DNA of 64,000 nt from Thermodesulfobacteriota bacterium (GTDB lineage: Bacteria > Desulfobacterota > GWC2-55-46): the NCBI GenBank assembly GCA_030583865.1, contig CP129479.1, positions 1,822,819 through 1,886,818 of the forward strand, read 5' to 3'. The notes under the pieces are model-generated. The model had not been told where the DNA came from and ran no database searches. It worked only from the letters and a program-made list of their open reading frames with translations. The position numbers were made by a program, and so were the translations under genes. Below, in pieces: positions 1-10,242 of the stretch; positions within the stretch are counted from its first letter, which is position 1, and each line of letters begins with the position of its first letter.

Positions 1-183
1 GACTTCGCCAGGGCGCAAAAAAATCTATCCAGGCAGATTGCGCAGCGCGGAATCTGTGCTAAACTTTTTGAATCACGAAACCGTTACCCGGATTTTGCCG
101 CCGAATTCTCGACAAACCAACGCCGCAGGCCGTGTGGCCGCCTCAAACTACCGGCAACTATGAAGCGACCAAGGAGAATTCTC

Positions 184-978
184 ATGCTCAAGAGACTGGT
201 TATGGCGTTATTCGTCCTCGTTGGGACCACTTCAGTGGCTGTGGCGCAGGATGACGAAAAAAGCAAACAGGATGTAACGATAGAGCTGGAGGGGCGCTAT
301 TTGTTTCCAGATTTCGAGGCGGACGTGAGGGCTGGGTTGGGCAACATACAAGGCTCCGACATAGACCTCGAAAGAGACTTTGATGCAGATATCGACGACA
401 TACCAATCGGCAGGCTGAACTGGTACACCGGCCCCAAGAGCAGGATCTTCCTGGAATATCGCAGGAGTAAAATCGACGGGGAGGCGGCTCTCGCGAGGCC
501 TATAACCTTCAAGGACGTCACCTACGATGTGAATGCTTCGGCCAGCGCTGAACTCGAGATAGACTACTACAGGCTGGGCTGGATATGGCAGTTCATAACC
601 GCATCAGAGGGCAAATTCAAGTTCGGAACCCAGCTCGAGGCGAGATACTTGCACGCAGAAGCTACCCTTGAAGGACAGGTAGGCGGCACTTTCGCATCGA
701 GGTCCGAGAATTTTGACGCGGCATTGCCTGTTATCGGCCTAGCCCTCGATGTCAACCCCGTCGAGGAGATCAACCTGTTCGTCAGCGTTGTAGGCCTGCC
801 CGAGATCGAGGGAGTACGCTATTTCACCGCAAAAGGTGGACTGAAGTTCATACCCATAAGAAATTTCAGCATATCCGCTGGCTACAGGTATGACGAGGTG
901 AAGGCCGAAGGCGATAATGACGACTTCATCAAGGTATCCATCAATGGGCCGGTTGTCGCCGCTTCGTTGAGGTTCTGA
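184..978 (+). CDS. Outer-membrane beta-barrel protein, function unknown
   Basis: A 264-residue secreted protein. Residues 1-22 form a typical signal peptide (MLKRLVMALFVLVG, cleavage after AVA-Q). The mature part is built of alternating amphipathic strands and ends in SLRF; a terminal Phe after a strand is the usual C-terminal signature of outer-membrane barrels. The start at 184 is chosen because AAGGAG at 171-176 precedes it at good spacing; an in-frame ATG at 160 would put extra residues before the signal peptide. It stands alone, with a hairpin downstream. No enzymatic motif is visible. Barrel topology is well supported; the ligand or role is not. Confidence 0.8.
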   Translation: MLKRLVMALFVLVGTTSVAVAQDDEKSKQDVTIELEGRYLFPDFEADVRAGLGNIQGSDIDLERDFDADIDDIPIGRLNWYTGPKSRIFLEYRRSKIDGEAALARPITFKDVTYDVNASASAELEIDYYRLGWIWQFITASEGKFKFGTQLEARYLHAEATLEGQVGGTFASRSENFDAALPVIGLALDVNPVEEINLFVSVVGLPEIEGVRYFTAKGGLKFIPIRNFSISAGYRYDEVKAEGDNDDFIKVSINGPVVAASLRF

Positions 979-1007
979 GGTTCGGCAAGCATTATTCGAA
1001 ATAAAAC

Positions 1008-1049
1008 AAAGCCCTAAAACCAGATTTTCTCGGTTTTAGGGCTTTTTTT
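1008..1049 (+). terminator. Bidirectional intrinsic terminator
   Basis: A 14-bp perfect stem (1008-1021 with 1032-1045) is followed by a T run. It ends the barrel gene on the plus strand. Read on the minus strand it also has a T-rich tail and can end the tRNA-Val/tRNA-Asp transcript. Confidence 0.85.
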
Positions 1050-1052
1050 GTC

Positions 1053-1129
1053 TGGCGGGGCCGACGGGACTCGAACCCGCGCCCTCTGGCTTGACAGGCC
1101 AGCGTTATAACCGACTTAACTACGGCCCC
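1053..1129 (-). tRNA. tRNA-Asp (GTC)
   Basis: Reads GGGGCCG...CGGCCCC-G-CCA on the minus strand. The anticodon arm CTGGC-CTGTCAA-GCCAG gives anticodon GTC, and the T arm has GGTTCGAGTCC. The CCA end is encoded (1053-1055). It lies downstream of tRNA-Val on the same strand. Confidence 0.97.
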
Positions 1130-1187
1130 GTTTTTTACGCTTTAAAAGCCCACCCTCTTTATTATAGCAGGGTGCGGCTGCATTTCA

Positions 1188-1263
1188 TGGTAGGCGGAAC
1201 AGGGTTCGAACCTGTGACCCCAGCCTTGTAAGGGCTGTGCTCTACCGACTGAGCTATCCGCCC
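1188..1263 (-). tRNA. tRNA-Val (TAC)
   Basis: Acceptor GGGCGGA, D arm AGCTCAGTCGGTAGAGC, anticodon arm CAGCC-CTTACAA-GGCTG (anticodon TAC), T arm with GGTTCGAACC, encoded CCA. Likely cotranscribed with the tRNA-Asp 58 bp downstream. Confidence 0.97.
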
Positions 1264-1332
1264 TCTGAAACCGGCGCGGCATCCGGGCTTTTATAGCGCC
1301 CAATTGAATGGAACTGCCCGGCCTCTCAAGTT

Positions 1333-1360
1333 GAATCCCCCGCCTTTCGGTGGGGGATTT
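1333..1360. terminator. Hairpin downstream of lon
   Basis: Stem AATCCCCC/GGGGGATT sits in the 140 bp between lon and tRNA-Val. The tail is T-rich only on the plus side, so its use as the lon terminator is uncertain. Confidence 0.45.
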
Positions 1361-1406
1361 GATTTTATATCAATTCCAGCTCTCCCTGTCAAGGAGATTC
1401 GGAGCT

Positions 1407-3857
1407 TTAGTGCCTTACGAGGTCACCTGCAACCGGCGCGGGCGGCTCGGCAGGAGCTTCAGGGACGACAGCCGTCTCTACGGCCTTGACCTTGAAAATC
1501 TCCTCCCTGGTCTTCGCGTCCAGCGCCTTTATCAGCACCTCGTCCATGTGCTCGACGAGCTCGGTCTTGACCTTCTTCAATATCTGCTGCGGTATCTCCT
1601 TGAGGTCCTTCTCGTTCTCCGCCGGGATGAGCACCTTTGGTATGCCGGCCCTGTGCGCCGCGAGGAGCTTCTCCTTCAGGCCGCCTATGGGAAGTACCTT
1701 TCCGCGTAGCGTTATCTCTCCGGTCATCGCGACGTCCTTACGGACGGGTATCTTCGTAAGCGCGGACACGAGCGCCGTTGCCATTGTGATGCCCGCGGAC
1801 GGCCCGTCCTTCGGGATCGCGCCCTCGGGGACGTGGATGTGCGTATCGAGCTTCTGGTAGAAGTCCCTCTCGAGGCCGAGCTCGGTTGCGCGGCTCCGGA
1901 CGTAGGTCATGGCGGCCTGCGCGGACTCCTGCATCACCTCTCCGAGCTTCCCGGTTATCGTTAGCTTCCCTTTTCCGGGGACCAGCGCCACCTCTATTAC
2001 CAGGAGCTCGCCGCCGACCTCGGTCCAGGCAAGGCCCGTGGCCATGCCCACCTCGTTCGTCTTGTCCACGGTGCCGTAGCGGTAGGGCGGCACGCCGAGG
2101 TACTTGGCGAGCGACCTGGCCGTTACCGTCACCTTCGCGTTCAGGCCCTTCTTCAGTATCTCCTTGGCCGCCTTCCTGCATATGGCAGCGACCTGGCGCT
2201 CGAGGTTCCTTACGCCCGCCTCTTTCGTGTATCTCCTTATGAGCATGAGGATGGTGGACTTCCCCATGTCCAGGTTCGTCTTTGTAAGGCCGTGCATCTT
2301 GAGCTGCTTCGGGAGCAGGAACCGCTCCACGATATGGAGCTTCTCAAGCTCGGTGTACCCGGGTATCCTTATAAGCTCCATCCTGTCGAGGAGCGGATAA
2401 GGGATGCCCTGCACCGAATTGGCGGTCGTTATGAACATTATCTTCGAGAGGTCGTAGTCGCAGTCGAGGTAATGGTCGCTGAACGTATGGTTCTGCTCAG
2501 GGTCCAGCACCTCAAGGAGCGCGCTAGCCGGGTCGCCCCTGAAGTCGTGGCTCATCTTGTCCACCTCGTCAAGGAGGAAGACCGGGTTGTTGGAGCCGGC
2601 TTTTTTCAAGGACTGCACGATCTTACCGGGCATGGAGCCTATGTACGTCCTCCTGTGGCCCCGTATCTCGGCCTCGTCCTTCACTCCGCCCAGCGATAGC
2701 CTGACGAAGTTCCTGCCGGTCGCCCTTGCGATGGACTTCGCGAGCGAGGTCTTCCCGACGCCCGGAGGGCCGACGAGGCAGAGTATCGGGCCCTTCATCT
2801 CGTCCACGAGGCCCCTTACCGCCAGGTACTCGATTATCCGCTCTTTCACGGCCTTTAGCCCGTAATGGTCTTCGTCCAGGACCTTCTCGGCCTCGGTTAT
2901 GTCCTTCTTCTCGTCGGTGACGTTCTCCCAGGGGAGCGAGAGGAGCCAGTCTATGTAATTCCTGGAGACCGTGGCCTCCGCCGACATGGGCGACATCAGG
3001 CGGAGCTTCTTAAGCTCCTGCTTGGCCTTCCTGGTCGCCTCCTTGGACATCTTCTTGGTCTTGAGCTTTTCCTCGAACTCCTGTATCTCGCCCTTAAGGT
3101 CGTCCTTCTCGCCGAGCTCCTTCTGTATGGCCTTCATCTGCTCGGAGAGGTAGTACTCCTTCTGGGTCTTCTCCATCTGGCGCTTCACCCTCTGGCGGAT
3201 CTTCTGCTCCACCTCGAGTATCTCTATCTCGCTCTCCATGATGGAGTAGAGCCTCTCGAGCCTCTTCGTGGGGCTCGGGAGCGCGAGGAGCGCCTGCTTG
3301 TCCTCTATCTTGATCGTCAGGTGCGAACAGATGGTGTCCGCGAGCCTGCCCGGGTCCTCTATCGAGGATACGCTCATCAGCATCTCGGGCGGGACCCTCT
3401 TGTTGAACTTGACGTAGCTCTCGAAGGACTTTATGACCGACCTCGTGAGGGCCTCGGTCTCGACGGTCTCGTCTATTACCTCATCGACCTCCTCGACCGC
3501 GACCATGAAACAGTCGTCCTCGGAGACGTACTCCTTTATCTTCGCCCTCTTCTTGCCCTCGACCAGCACCTTGACTGTCCCGTCCGGGAGCCTCAAGAGC
3601 TGGAGGATGGTGCCGAGCGTGCCGACCTCGTAGATGTCGTCCTGGCCGGGCTCCTCCGTCTTGGCCTTCTTCTGGGCCGCGAGCAGTATGGATTTGTCCG
3701 AGCCCATCGCGAGCTCGAGGGCCTTTATGGACTTCTCCCTTCCCACGAAGAGGGGCACTACCATGTATGGAAATATTATTATGTCCCTTAACGGTATGAG
3801 CGGGACTATCATCCTGTCTCTCTTCAAATCCCTTCCTCCCTTTATGAAGGACAGCAT
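1407..3857 (-). CDS. lon: ATP-dependent protease Lon
   Basis: An 816-residue cytosolic AAA+ protease that degrades misfolded and regulatory proteins. Domains in order: N-terminal LON substrate-binding domain (about 16-210), coiled coil (about 215-320), AAA+ module with Walker [10 protein letters not shown] near 363, and S16 protease domain with catalytic Ser near 687 (DGPSAGIT) and Lys near 730 ([13 protein letters not shown]). Length is normal for LonA. The C-terminus is an Ala/Pro-rich tail beyond the protease fold. The ATG at 3857 has GGAGGG upstream; a second purine-rich SD lies inside the gene before a TTG at 3827, so a start ten residues later is possible. It is last in tig-clpP-clpX-lon, about 100 bp after clpX. 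Confidence 0.97.
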   Translation of the reverse strand: MLSFIKGGRDLKRDRMIVPLIPLRDIIIFPYMVVPLFVGREKSIKALELAMGSDKSILLAAQKKAKTEEPGQDDIYEVGTLGTILQLLRLPDGTVKVLVEGKKRAKIKEYVSEDDCFMVAVEEVDEVIDETVETEALTRSVIKSFESYVKFNKRVPPEMLMSVSSIEDPGRLADTICSHLTIKIEDKQALLALPSPTKRLERLYSIMESEIEILEVEQKIRQRVKRQMEKTQKEYYLSEQMKAIQKELGEKDDLKGEIQEFEEKLKTKKMSKEATRKAKQELKKLRLMSPMSAEATVSRNYIDWLLSLPWENVTDEKKDITEAEKVLDEDHYGLKAVKERIIEYLAVRGLVDEMKGPILCLVGPPGVGKTSLAKSIARATGRNFVRLSLGGVKDEAEIRGHRRTYIGSMPGKIVQSLKKAGSNNPVFLLDEVDKMSHDFRGDPASALLEVLDPEQNHTFSDHYLDCDYDLSKIMFITTANSVQGIPYPLLDRMELIRIPGYTELEKLHIVERFLLPKQLKMHGLTKTNLDMGKSTILMLIRRYTKEAGVRNLERQVAAICRKAAKEILKKGLNAKVTVTARSLAKYLGVPPYRYGTVDKTNEVGMATGLAWTEVGGELLVIEVALVPGKGKLTITGKLGEVMQESAQAAMTYVRSRATELGLERDFYQKLDTHIHVPEGAIPKDGPSAGITMATALVSALTKIPVRKDVAMTGEITLRGKVLPIGGLKEKLLAAHRAGIPKVLIPAENEKDLKEIPQQILKKVKTELVEHMDEVLIKALDAKTREEIFKVKAVETAVVPEAPAEPPAPVAGDLVRH

Positions 3858-3960
3858 CTCTGAAACCCTCCGGGCCCGGGCTTACGGCCTGCCCTGGCGC
3901 CGCCCGCCTGCCCGGCGGCCAGTTGTCCGAAAACTTGAATACGCCGTCTCAGGCGGGGTC

Positions 3961-5217
3961 TCAGGCCGTCTCGGCCCTGTTGCCGTACACGATAATGGGC
4001 TTGGCCTTGTCGAAGATAACGTCCTCGTTGATTATGCACTCCTTGATGTTGGTCTGCGAGGGGAGCTCGTACATCGTATCGAGCATCACGTTCTCGAGGA
4101 TTGCGCGGAGGCCCCTTGCCCCTGCCTTCCTCCTCATCGACTCCTTCGCGACCGCGGAGAGCGCGCTGTCGGTGAACTTGAGCTTCACGTTCTCGAACTC
4201 GAAAAGCTTCTGGTACTGCTTTATGAGGGCGTTCCTGGGCTCCGTGAGTATCCTCACCAGGTCCTTTTCGCTCAGTTCGTCGAGGACGGCCGTCACCGGG
4301 AGCCTCCCCATGAACTCGGGTATAAGCCCGTATTTCAGGAAATCCCCGGGCTCGACCTGGTGCATGAGCTTCGTGTAGCTCGTGTCCACGTCCTTCTGCT
4401 TAGATTCGTCCGTACTGAACCCCACGGCCCTCTTCCCTACCCTCTGGGCCACGATGGAATCCAGGCCCGAGAAGGCGCCGCCGCAGATGAAAAGTATGTT
4501 GGTGGTGTCCACCTGCAGGAACTCCTGCTGAGGGTGCTTGCGGCCTCCCTTGGGCGGCACGTTTGCGACCGTGCCCTCGATAATCTTCAGGAGCGCCTGC
4601 TGTACGCCCTCTCCGGAGACGTCCCTTGTTATCGAGGGGCTGTCGCTCTTCCTCGATATCTTGTCGATCTCGTCTATGTAGACTATGCCCTTCTGGCACC
4701 TCTCGATGTCGTACTCCGAGTTCTGCAGAAGGGAGAGTATTATGTTCTCCACGTCCTCGCCGACGTACCCGGCCTCGGTCAGGGTGGTGGCGTCGGCTAT
4801 GGTGAAGGGCACGTTCAGTATCTTCGCGAGTGTCTGCGCAAGGAGGGTCTTCCCTGAGCCGGTCGGGCCGACGAGCAGTATGTTGGACTTCTGGAGCTCA
4901 ACGTTCCCGAGGGACACCTTGGACTCGATCCGCTTGTAGTGGTTGTGGACCGCGACCGAAAGGACCCTCTTCGCGTGCTCCTGCCCGATGACGTACTCGT
5001 CGAGGATGTTCTTTATCTCCGCGGGCTTGGGGATGGCATGCTCCCTCTTCTTGAACTCCTCTTTCTCGTACTCCTCGGCAATGATGTCATTGCAGAGCTC
5101 TATGCACTCGTCGCAGATGTACACCATCGGCCCGGCTACGAGCTTCCTCACCTCATCCTGCCCCTTGCTGCAAAACGAGCAGGTCAGGTAGCTGCCGCTT
5201 TTCTTGTTGATCGACAT
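3961..5217 (-). CDS. clpX: ATP-dependent unfoldase ClpX
   Basis: A 418-residue AAA+ unfoldase that feeds tagged substrates to ClpP. The N-terminal C4 zinc-binding domain has Cys13, Cys16, Cys35 and Cys38 (CSFC...CDEC). Walker A GPTGSGKT is at 117-124, followed by the Walker [10 protein letters not shown] segment and the GYVGED-type pore loop. Full length. GGAGGAGAAG directly precedes the ATG. It follows clpP by about 46 bp, so the two are probably cotranscribed. Confidence 0.98.
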   Translation of the reverse strand: MSINKKSGSYLTCSFCSKGQDEVRKLVAGPMVYICDECIELCNDIIAEEYEKEEFKKREHAIPKPAEIKNILDEYVIGQEHAKRVLSVAVHNHYKRIESKVSLGNVELQKSNILLVGPTGSGKTLLAQTLAKILNVPFTIADATTLTEAGYVGEDVENIILSLLQNSEYDIERCQKGIVYIDEIDKISRKSDSPSITRDVSGEGVQQALLKIIEGTVANVPPKGGRKHPQQEFLQVDTTNILFICGGAFSGLDSIVAQRVGKRAVGFSTDESKQKDVDTSYTKLMHQVEPGDFLKYGLIPEFMGRLPVTAVLDELSEKDLVRILTEPRNALIKQYQKLFEFENVKLKFTDSALSAVAKESMRRKAGARGLRAILENVMLDTMYELPSQTNIKECIINEDVIFDKAKPIIVYGNRAETA

Positions 5218-5263
5218 CTTCTCCTCCGACCATTCCTTTGGCCGAAACCCGCGTTTTTAATCC

Positions 5264-5866
5264 CTATTTCGGCTTGGCTTCAGTTGTGACCCTCTTCTCT
5301 ATGACCTTGTCAATTATACCATACTCGACCGCCTGCTGCCCAGTCATAAAAAAGTCGCGCTCCGTGTCCCTGTGTATCCTGTCGAGAGGCTGGCCGGTAT
5401 GCCGGGCCAGTATGGTTGTCAGCTCTTCCCTTACACGCAGTATCTCCTTGGCCTGTATGTCTATGTCGGTAGCCTGCCCCTGCGCGCCTCCGAGCGGCTG
5501 GTGTATGAGTATCCTCGAATGCGGGAGAGCGTAGCGCTTGCCCGGCGCGCCGCCCGCGAGGAGGAGCGCCCCCATCGACGCCGCCTGCCCGATGCAGATG
5601 GTCGAGACGTCGGGCTTTACGTACTGCATGGTGTCGTAGATCGCGAGGCCGGCGGTAACGAGCCCTCCGGGGGAGTTCACGTAGATGTGGATGTCCTTAT
5701 CAGGGTCTTCGGATTCGAGGAAAAGGAGCTGGGCGACGATCAGGTTCGCGATGTTGTCGTCCACGCCGCTCCCCAGGAAGATTATCCTGTCCTTGAGGAG
5801 CCTTGAATAGATGTCGTACGACCGCTCTCCCCTGCCAGTCTGCTCGACTACTATAGGGACAAGCAT
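5264..5866 (-). CDS. clpP: ATP-dependent Clp protease proteolytic subunit
   Basis: A 200-residue serine peptidase of family S14 that forms the ClpXP barrel. The triad falls exactly at the canonical positions: Ser97 (QAASMGA), His122 (RILIHQP) and Asp171 (DTERDFF). There is little propeptide before the fold. GGAGGGG precedes the ATG. The 110-bp gap to tig holds a palindromic repeat, so clpP may have its own promoter or be expressed through the repeat. Confidence 0.98.
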   Translation of the reverse strand: MLVPIVVEQTGRGERSYDIYSRLLKDRIIFLGSGVDDNIANLIVAQLLFLESEDPDKDIHIYVNSPGGLVTAGLAIYDTMQYVKPDVSTICIGQAASMGALLLAGGAPGKRYALPHSRILIHQPLGGAQGQATDIDIQAKEILRVREELTTILARHTGQPLDRIHRDTERDFFMTGQQAVEYGIIDKVIEKRVTTEAKPK

Positions 5867-5883
5867 TTACCCCTCCGTTTATC

Positions 5884-5956
5884 GGCAACCTCTAAAAACG
5901 ATCTTTTTTCCGGCCTTCCTTGATTGCGGAAAAAATCTCCAATTTTATAGGTTGCC
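5884..5956. repeat. Dispersed palindromic repeat, family R1
   Basis: Imperfect inverted repeat bounded by GGCAACCTCTAAAA and TTTTATAGGTTGCC, with inner ATCTTTTTTCCGG/GCGGAAAAA arms. It fills the tig-clpP gap. Related copies are at 10091, 25379, 28165, 35433 and 39929. Confidence 0.8.
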
Positions 5957-5977
5957 TGTTTTTATTGCCCGCCCCGA

Positions 5978-7264
5978 TTACGGGGCCGGCTTGCTCGCCT
6001 CTATGATGATGTCGAAAACCTTCTCGTGCCTGAGCCCGTCCCTTATGACCCCGAGGGCCCCTTCCCTCTCTATCCTGGCCATGAGGGACTCGTAGGAAAC
6101 GCCCCGCTGGGCCGCTATGTTCCTTACAGCTTCCTCCACCTCGAGGGAGCTCGCGTCCACCTGCTCCTTCGCTGATATGTAGTCGAGCACTATGTCTTCC
6201 TTGACAGAACGCACAGCCGCGGGCGCGTACTTCTCCTTTAGCTTCTCTATGTCGAGCCCCTTGTCCTCCGGGGCTATCACCCCGGCCTTCATGTTCTCAA
6301 TAACCCTGCCTAGTATTATGCCCAGGTACCTGTTGACGAGCGCCTGGGGCACATCGAACGGGTGTTTCTCTATGAGCCTCGTGAGTATTTCGGTCTTAAG
6401 GCGCTCCTTGGCATCGGCTTTCTTGTGCTTCTCTATTTCCTCCCTGACCTTTGCGCGAAGCGCCTCTACGCTCTCGAGGCCCAGCTCCTTGGCGAAGTCG
6501 TCGTTCACCTCGGGGGTCCCCTTCTCCTTCACGGATTTCACGACCACCTTGAAAAGGCCGGTCTTGCCGGCAAGGCCGGTTTCGCTGTAGTTCTCGGGGA
6601 ACTTGATTTCAAATTCCCTTTTCTCGCCTTTTTTTGCGCCCTTGAGCGCCTCGTCAAATCCGGGCAGGAGCGTCTTCTCACCTATTATACACCCGTAATC
6701 CGAGCTTTTTCCGTTCTTTATCGGCTCCCCGTCGAGGAACGCCTCGAAGTCCACTACGGCCATGTCGCCGTTCTCCGCGCTTCTATCCGCCTCGACCCAT
6801 TCGCCAGCGGCCTTGCAGAGGTTGTCAAGGCCCCTTTTGATGTCTTCCTCCGTGACCGTAACCTCCTCCTTTTTAAGCTCCATGCCCTTGTAGCCGTCGA
6901 TATCGACGCTAGGCTGGACCTCAACGGTCACCGAATATGAGAAGTCGTTGTCCTCGCTTATCTTCTCGGTCTTGAGCTCGAAGCTCGGGGCCTCTACAGG
7001 CATGAGCTTCTTCTCCTCCAGAGCATGGGGGTAGGTCGACTCTATCAGCTTCCTGGTCACGTCCTCCTGGACATGGCCTGCGAACCTGGCCTTCAAGATA
7101 TTCAGCGGGACCGAGCCCTTCCTGAACCCGGCGACGTTCGCCGTGGACTTCATAGAGCGGTACGCCGCGTCTATTTCCTTCCTTACCGTCTCGGCGGGCA
7201 CCGAGATATCGAGCTTCTTCTTTACCGGGGTCAAATCCTCGACTTCGACTCTGATGTTCTGCAT
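5978..7264 (-). CDS. tig: Trigger factor (ribosome-associated chaperone, PPIase)
   Basis: A 428-residue chaperone. The N-terminal ribosome-binding domain carries the signature GFRKGSVP (about 47-54). A FKBP-type prolyl isomerase domain follows (about 150-240), then a long helical C-terminal chaperone domain. Length is as usual for the family. GAAGGG precedes the ATG. It is first in the order tig-clpP-clpX-lon, a common bacterial arrangement. Confidence 0.97.
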   Translation of the reverse strand: MQNIRVEVEDLTPVKKKLDISVPAETVRKEIDAAYRSMKSTANVAGFRKGSVPLNILKARFAGHVQEDVTRKLIESTYPHALEEKKLMPVEAPSFELKTEKISEDNDFSYSVTVEVQPSVDIDGYKGMELKKEEVTVTEEDIKRGLDNLCKAAGEWVEADRSAENGDMAVVDFEAFLDGEPIKNGKSSDYGCIIGEKTLLPGFDEALKGAKKGEKREFEIKFPENYSETGLAGKTGLFKVVVKSVKEKGTPEVNDDFAKELGLESVEALRAKVREEIEKHKKADAKERLKTEILTRLIEKHPFDVPQALVNRYLGIILGRVIENMKAGVIAPEDKGLDIEKLKEKYAPAAVRSVKEDIVLDYISAKEQVDASSLEVEEAVRNIAAQRGVSYESLMARIEREGALGVIRDGLRHEKVFDIIIEASKPAP

Positions 7265-7357
7265 CGTACCCTTCCCTCTATTCTATATGAGATTTCTGTC
7301 AGGCTGCAGCCTGAACATGCTTTGAGTCTTTCAGTAACCTGCGAGACCCTAAGAAAC

Positions 7358-7440
7358 TGGTGCGAGAGGGGGGAGTTGAACCCCCACGGTTGCCCACCAG
7401 ATCCTAAGTCTGGCGCGTCTGCCGATTCCGCCACTCTCGC
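7358..7440 (-). tRNA. tRNA-Leu (TAG)
   Basis: Acceptor GCGAGAG pairs with CTCTCGC; anticodon arm CCAGA-CTTAGGA-TCTGG gives anticodon TAG. It has a class-II extended variable arm (TGGGCAACCG), T arm GGGGGTTCAACTCCCCC, and encoded CCA. It lies just upstream of tig on the same strand. Confidence 0.96.
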
Positions 7441-7683
7441 AAGGGACTTTTCCTTCCGGGCCGAAGAGCAGGCCCATTCCCATGTTCAGGAGCAATGCCG
7501 CCAGCTGAGAAGCTTCAAAATAAGGCAGGTTTGCTTAGGCCGGAGCCCTTTAAGAGGGCTTTGCAGCGCAAAAAGGCGACTTTTATAACAAACTTAGGGT
7601 ATTATAAGGTATCAAATCCCCCCATGCAAGCCCTTTTACTGCCGGAAGGCCCTGGTTTCAGGCCGTTTAACCCCGGTCCCCTC

Positions 7684-9870
7684 CTATTTGAGCTTGAACC
7701 TCTTTACCCGCTCGGTCATCTCGCGGTCGAGCCTGGCAAGCTCCTCGACCGCCCTGTCCGCGGCAACCGCCCTCTCGATGTTCTCGAATGAGACCTTCCG
7801 GACGGCGTCCAGCGCCTCGATGACCTTGGTGGTATTCCTGCTCTGCTCCTTTATTACGTCGTTTATGTATGTGACCATCCTGTTTACGTCGCCTATGGTG
7901 GATGTTATCTGGCGAGTCGACTCGGCCTGAGATTTGGTGGTGGCCTTGACCCTGTAGGTTATATCGGACATGCGCTCGGTCGCCTTGTTTATGAGCTCGC
8001 TGCCCCTGGCGTGCTCGTGGGTGGCGTTCACGATCCTCCTCGTCATCTCCGCGAGCTTTTCGGTGGTCTCGGCGACCATCCTGCTCTCTCTTGCCTGGAG
8101 CTCGGATGCGGCGGCTATCTGCCTTACGCTCGTCGTCGACCGCTGGGCGCTCCCCAGTATCTTCTCGAGCCCCTCCCCGGCCTTCATCGAGAGCCTTACG
8201 CCCTCCTCTACGCTCAGGTAGCCGCGCTCCATTGACTTCACCGCCCTGTCGGACTCTATCTCAACCGCGTGGATTATCTCCGAAACTTCTTTTGCGGAGG
8301 TGGAGGCCCTTTCGGCCAGGTCCTTTATCTCGTTGGCCACGACCGAGAAGCTCTTGCCGTGGTCGCCGGTCTGGGCCGCGATGATGGCGGCGTTAAGGGC
8401 CAGGAGGTTCGTCTCCTCCGCCACCTCCTGTATCACATCGAGAATTTTGCCGATTTCTTTAATCCTTTCAGAGAGGCTGTTTATAACGTGCGTCGACTCC
8501 CTGGTTATCTCCTTGGCCTTGAGTATCCCGTCTATGGTCGACTCGACAGTCTCCATGCCTGCCTTGGCGTCCTTTATGACCTCTTCCGCGAACATCGAGG
8601 CCTCCGCGGCGTTCGCCTCAACCTCCCTTATGCTCGCGCTTATGTGGGTTATCGACGACGAGACCTGGGTTACGGCCGAAGAGAGGCTCTCAATGCTCTC
8701 GGATACGTCCTTTATCGAGAAGGACATATCCCTCGTCGAGGACGAGGTCTCGTCAACGCTCATTGATAGCGCCTCCATGCTGTCAACGACCTCGTTTATG
8801 CTAGCCCCGAGCTCGAGCACCGAAATGGAGCCCTTTTCGAGCGACTTAGCAAGGACCTCGGTGTAGTTTGCTATGCCTGATATGGAGGCGTTTATACCGC
8901 CCATGTTGGCGCCTATTGAATCAAGTGCCGCGCCCTGGGCGTTCGAGCCCTCGAGGACGGAGCTGCTCATCTCGGCGACCCTCTTCGAGATTCCCGTGGC
9001 CTCGTCAGAGGTCCTCCTCATGTCCTCTATCATCCTGTGGAGGTTCCTTACGACCTCGTTCATCTGCACCCCGAGGTCGCCTATCTCGTCGTTCGAGTCA
9101 ACCTCGGCCTTGCCCGTGAGGTCGCCGGATGCGAGGTGCCTCGTCGTCTCGACGAGGGAGAGTATCGGCGATGTGACGACCTTCCTTATGAAGGCCAGCC
9201 CCACGAGGCCCATTGCAAGGACCACCACGAAACCGAAGCCTATTGAGCGCCATATGTCGTTCATGGCCGCCGCAAGCTCGTTCTCTATTGGTATTATGAC
9301 CTCGAGCCCGCCGGTGACGTCACCTATCCTGTAGTCCTTTTTCGGGCTTGCCGCATGATTGTTGTGGCAGTCGACGCAGGTCTGGGAAGTGGCCACGTCC
9401 GGCAGCATGTACCTTATGGACCTCTTCCCCTTATAGTCCTCAAACCTGTAGAACTCGGCTGAAGCGCCCTTGTCGAACCTGCCGAGGGCCTCCCTCTGGA
9501 AGTCGTCCTTCGGAAGGTTGGCGGGGTTTACGGGCCGGAGGCTCACGAGCTCCATGTGGAAGAAGCCCTCTGAGCCGAGGCCCTGGGAGGCCTCCTTAAG
9601 GAAAGTCAAATGTAGCGGTATGGACCGTTCCTCATCGAGATAGGAACTCGACACGGAAAGGCCGGAATCGAGGGCCTTTTTTACGACCGTCGAGGTATAG
9701 TACTGCCGCCCGGCGGCGAGCTCCCGAGTAAGATAGCTCGCTGTCATGTGGGCCATCCTCTGGGTCTGGGCGATCCTCTCGTTATATATGTATACGCTGT
9801 AGATGCCGAAGATAACGGCCCAGACAAGGGCGGCGAAGATGAGGAGCTTGACCCTGATACCTATTCTCAT
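7684..9870 (-). CDS. Methyl-accepting chemotaxis protein with periplasmic c-type haem sensor
   Basis: A 728-residue membrane receptor. TM1 is at about 7-28 and TM2 at about 205-225. The periplasmic part looks like a DUF3365/Tll0287-like sensor and contains CVDCH (Cys165, Cys168, His169), a covalent haem c attachment motif. HAMP (about 226-280) and a methyl-accepting coiled coil follow. The hairpin tip reads ETNLLALNAAIIAAQTGDHG, a divergent version of the usual QTNLLALNAAIEAARAGE. The start at 9870 follows AAGGGG; an upstream ATG would add an 18-residue charged leader. No che or flagellar genes are nearby. The signal may be redox, oxygen or NO through the haem; that is inference. Confidence 0.9.
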   Translation of the reverse strand: MRIGIRVKLLIFAALVWAVIFGIYSVYIYNERIAQTQRMAHMTASYLTRELAAGRQYYTSTVVKKALDSGLSVSSSYLDEERSIPLHLTFLKEASQGLGSEGFFHMELVSLRPVNPANLPKDDFQREALGRFDKGASAEFYRFEDYKGKRSIRYMLPDVATSQTCVDCHNNHAASPKKDYRIGDVTGGLEVIIPIENELAAAMNDIWRSIGFGFVVVLAMGLVGLAFIRKVVTSPILSLVETTRHLASGDLTGKAEVDSNDEIGDLGVQMNEVVRNLHRMIEDMRRTSDEATGISKRVAEMSSSVLEGSNAQGAALDSIGANMGGINASISGIANYTEVLAKSLEKGSISVLELGASINEVVDSMEALSMSVDETSSSTRDMSFSIKDVSESIESLSSAVTQVSSSITHISASIREVEANAAEASMFAEEVIKDAKAGMETVESTIDGILKAKEITRESTHVINSLSERIKEIGKILDVIQEVAEETNLLALNAAIIAAQTGDHGKSFSVVANEIKDLAERASTSAKEVSEIIHAVEIESDRAVKSMERGYLSVEEGVRLSMKAGEGLEKILGSAQRSTTSVRQIAAASELQARESRMVAETTEKLAEMTRRIVNATHEHARGSELINKATERMSDITYRVKATTKSQAESTRQITSTIGDVNRMVTYINDVIKEQSRNTTKVIEALDAVRKVSFENIERAVAADRAVEELARLDREMTERVKRFKLK

Positions 9871-10090
9871 TAAACCCCTTTTGAAAGGCTGGCATTCATG
9901 CGCAGGAAAGCACCGGATGCGCAACGTACTGTGGCGTAACCACCTCGTATTATAACCTAAAATGCCATTTTACAAAGGAATTTCTGCAAGGCGGGATGGA
10001 AAGGGGACGGGAGTGGCGAAACTGGAGAGACTACTGGGGGGAACTTTCTATAGAAAGCTCCCCCCGATTAGCTTTCGACTTTACTATTAA

Positions 10091-10233
10091 TGCAACCTCT
10101 TAAAATTTGAGATTTTTTCCCGCAATCAAGGAAGACCGGGAATAAAAAGCGGAGCATATATGAAAATATGTGAGCATTTTTATTCCCGGCCTGACGCAGA
10201 GTCCGGGGAAAAGATCAATTTTCAGAGGTTGCA
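10091..10233. repeat. Dispersed palindromic repeat, family R1 (long form)
   Basis: Bounded by TGCAACCTCT and AGAGGTTGCA. Inside are inverted arms around CCGGGAATAAAAA/TTTTTATTCCCGG and the family core GTCCGGGGAAAAGATCAATT. It occupies most of the 372-bp gap between the chemoreceptor and the next gene. Confidence 0.8.
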
Positions 10234-10242
10234 GGCCCCTGG

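Noticed and set aside
1304-1709. Plus-strand frames over the 3' end of lon
   Set aside because: Overlap the conserved protease domain of lon on the other strand and have no SD.
2865-3791. Long open frame antisense to lon (about 308 codons, plus strand)
   Set aside because: Shadow of lon in a GC-rich genome: low-complexity Leu/Gly-rich translation, no SD, and the minus-strand frame is an unmistakable Lon.
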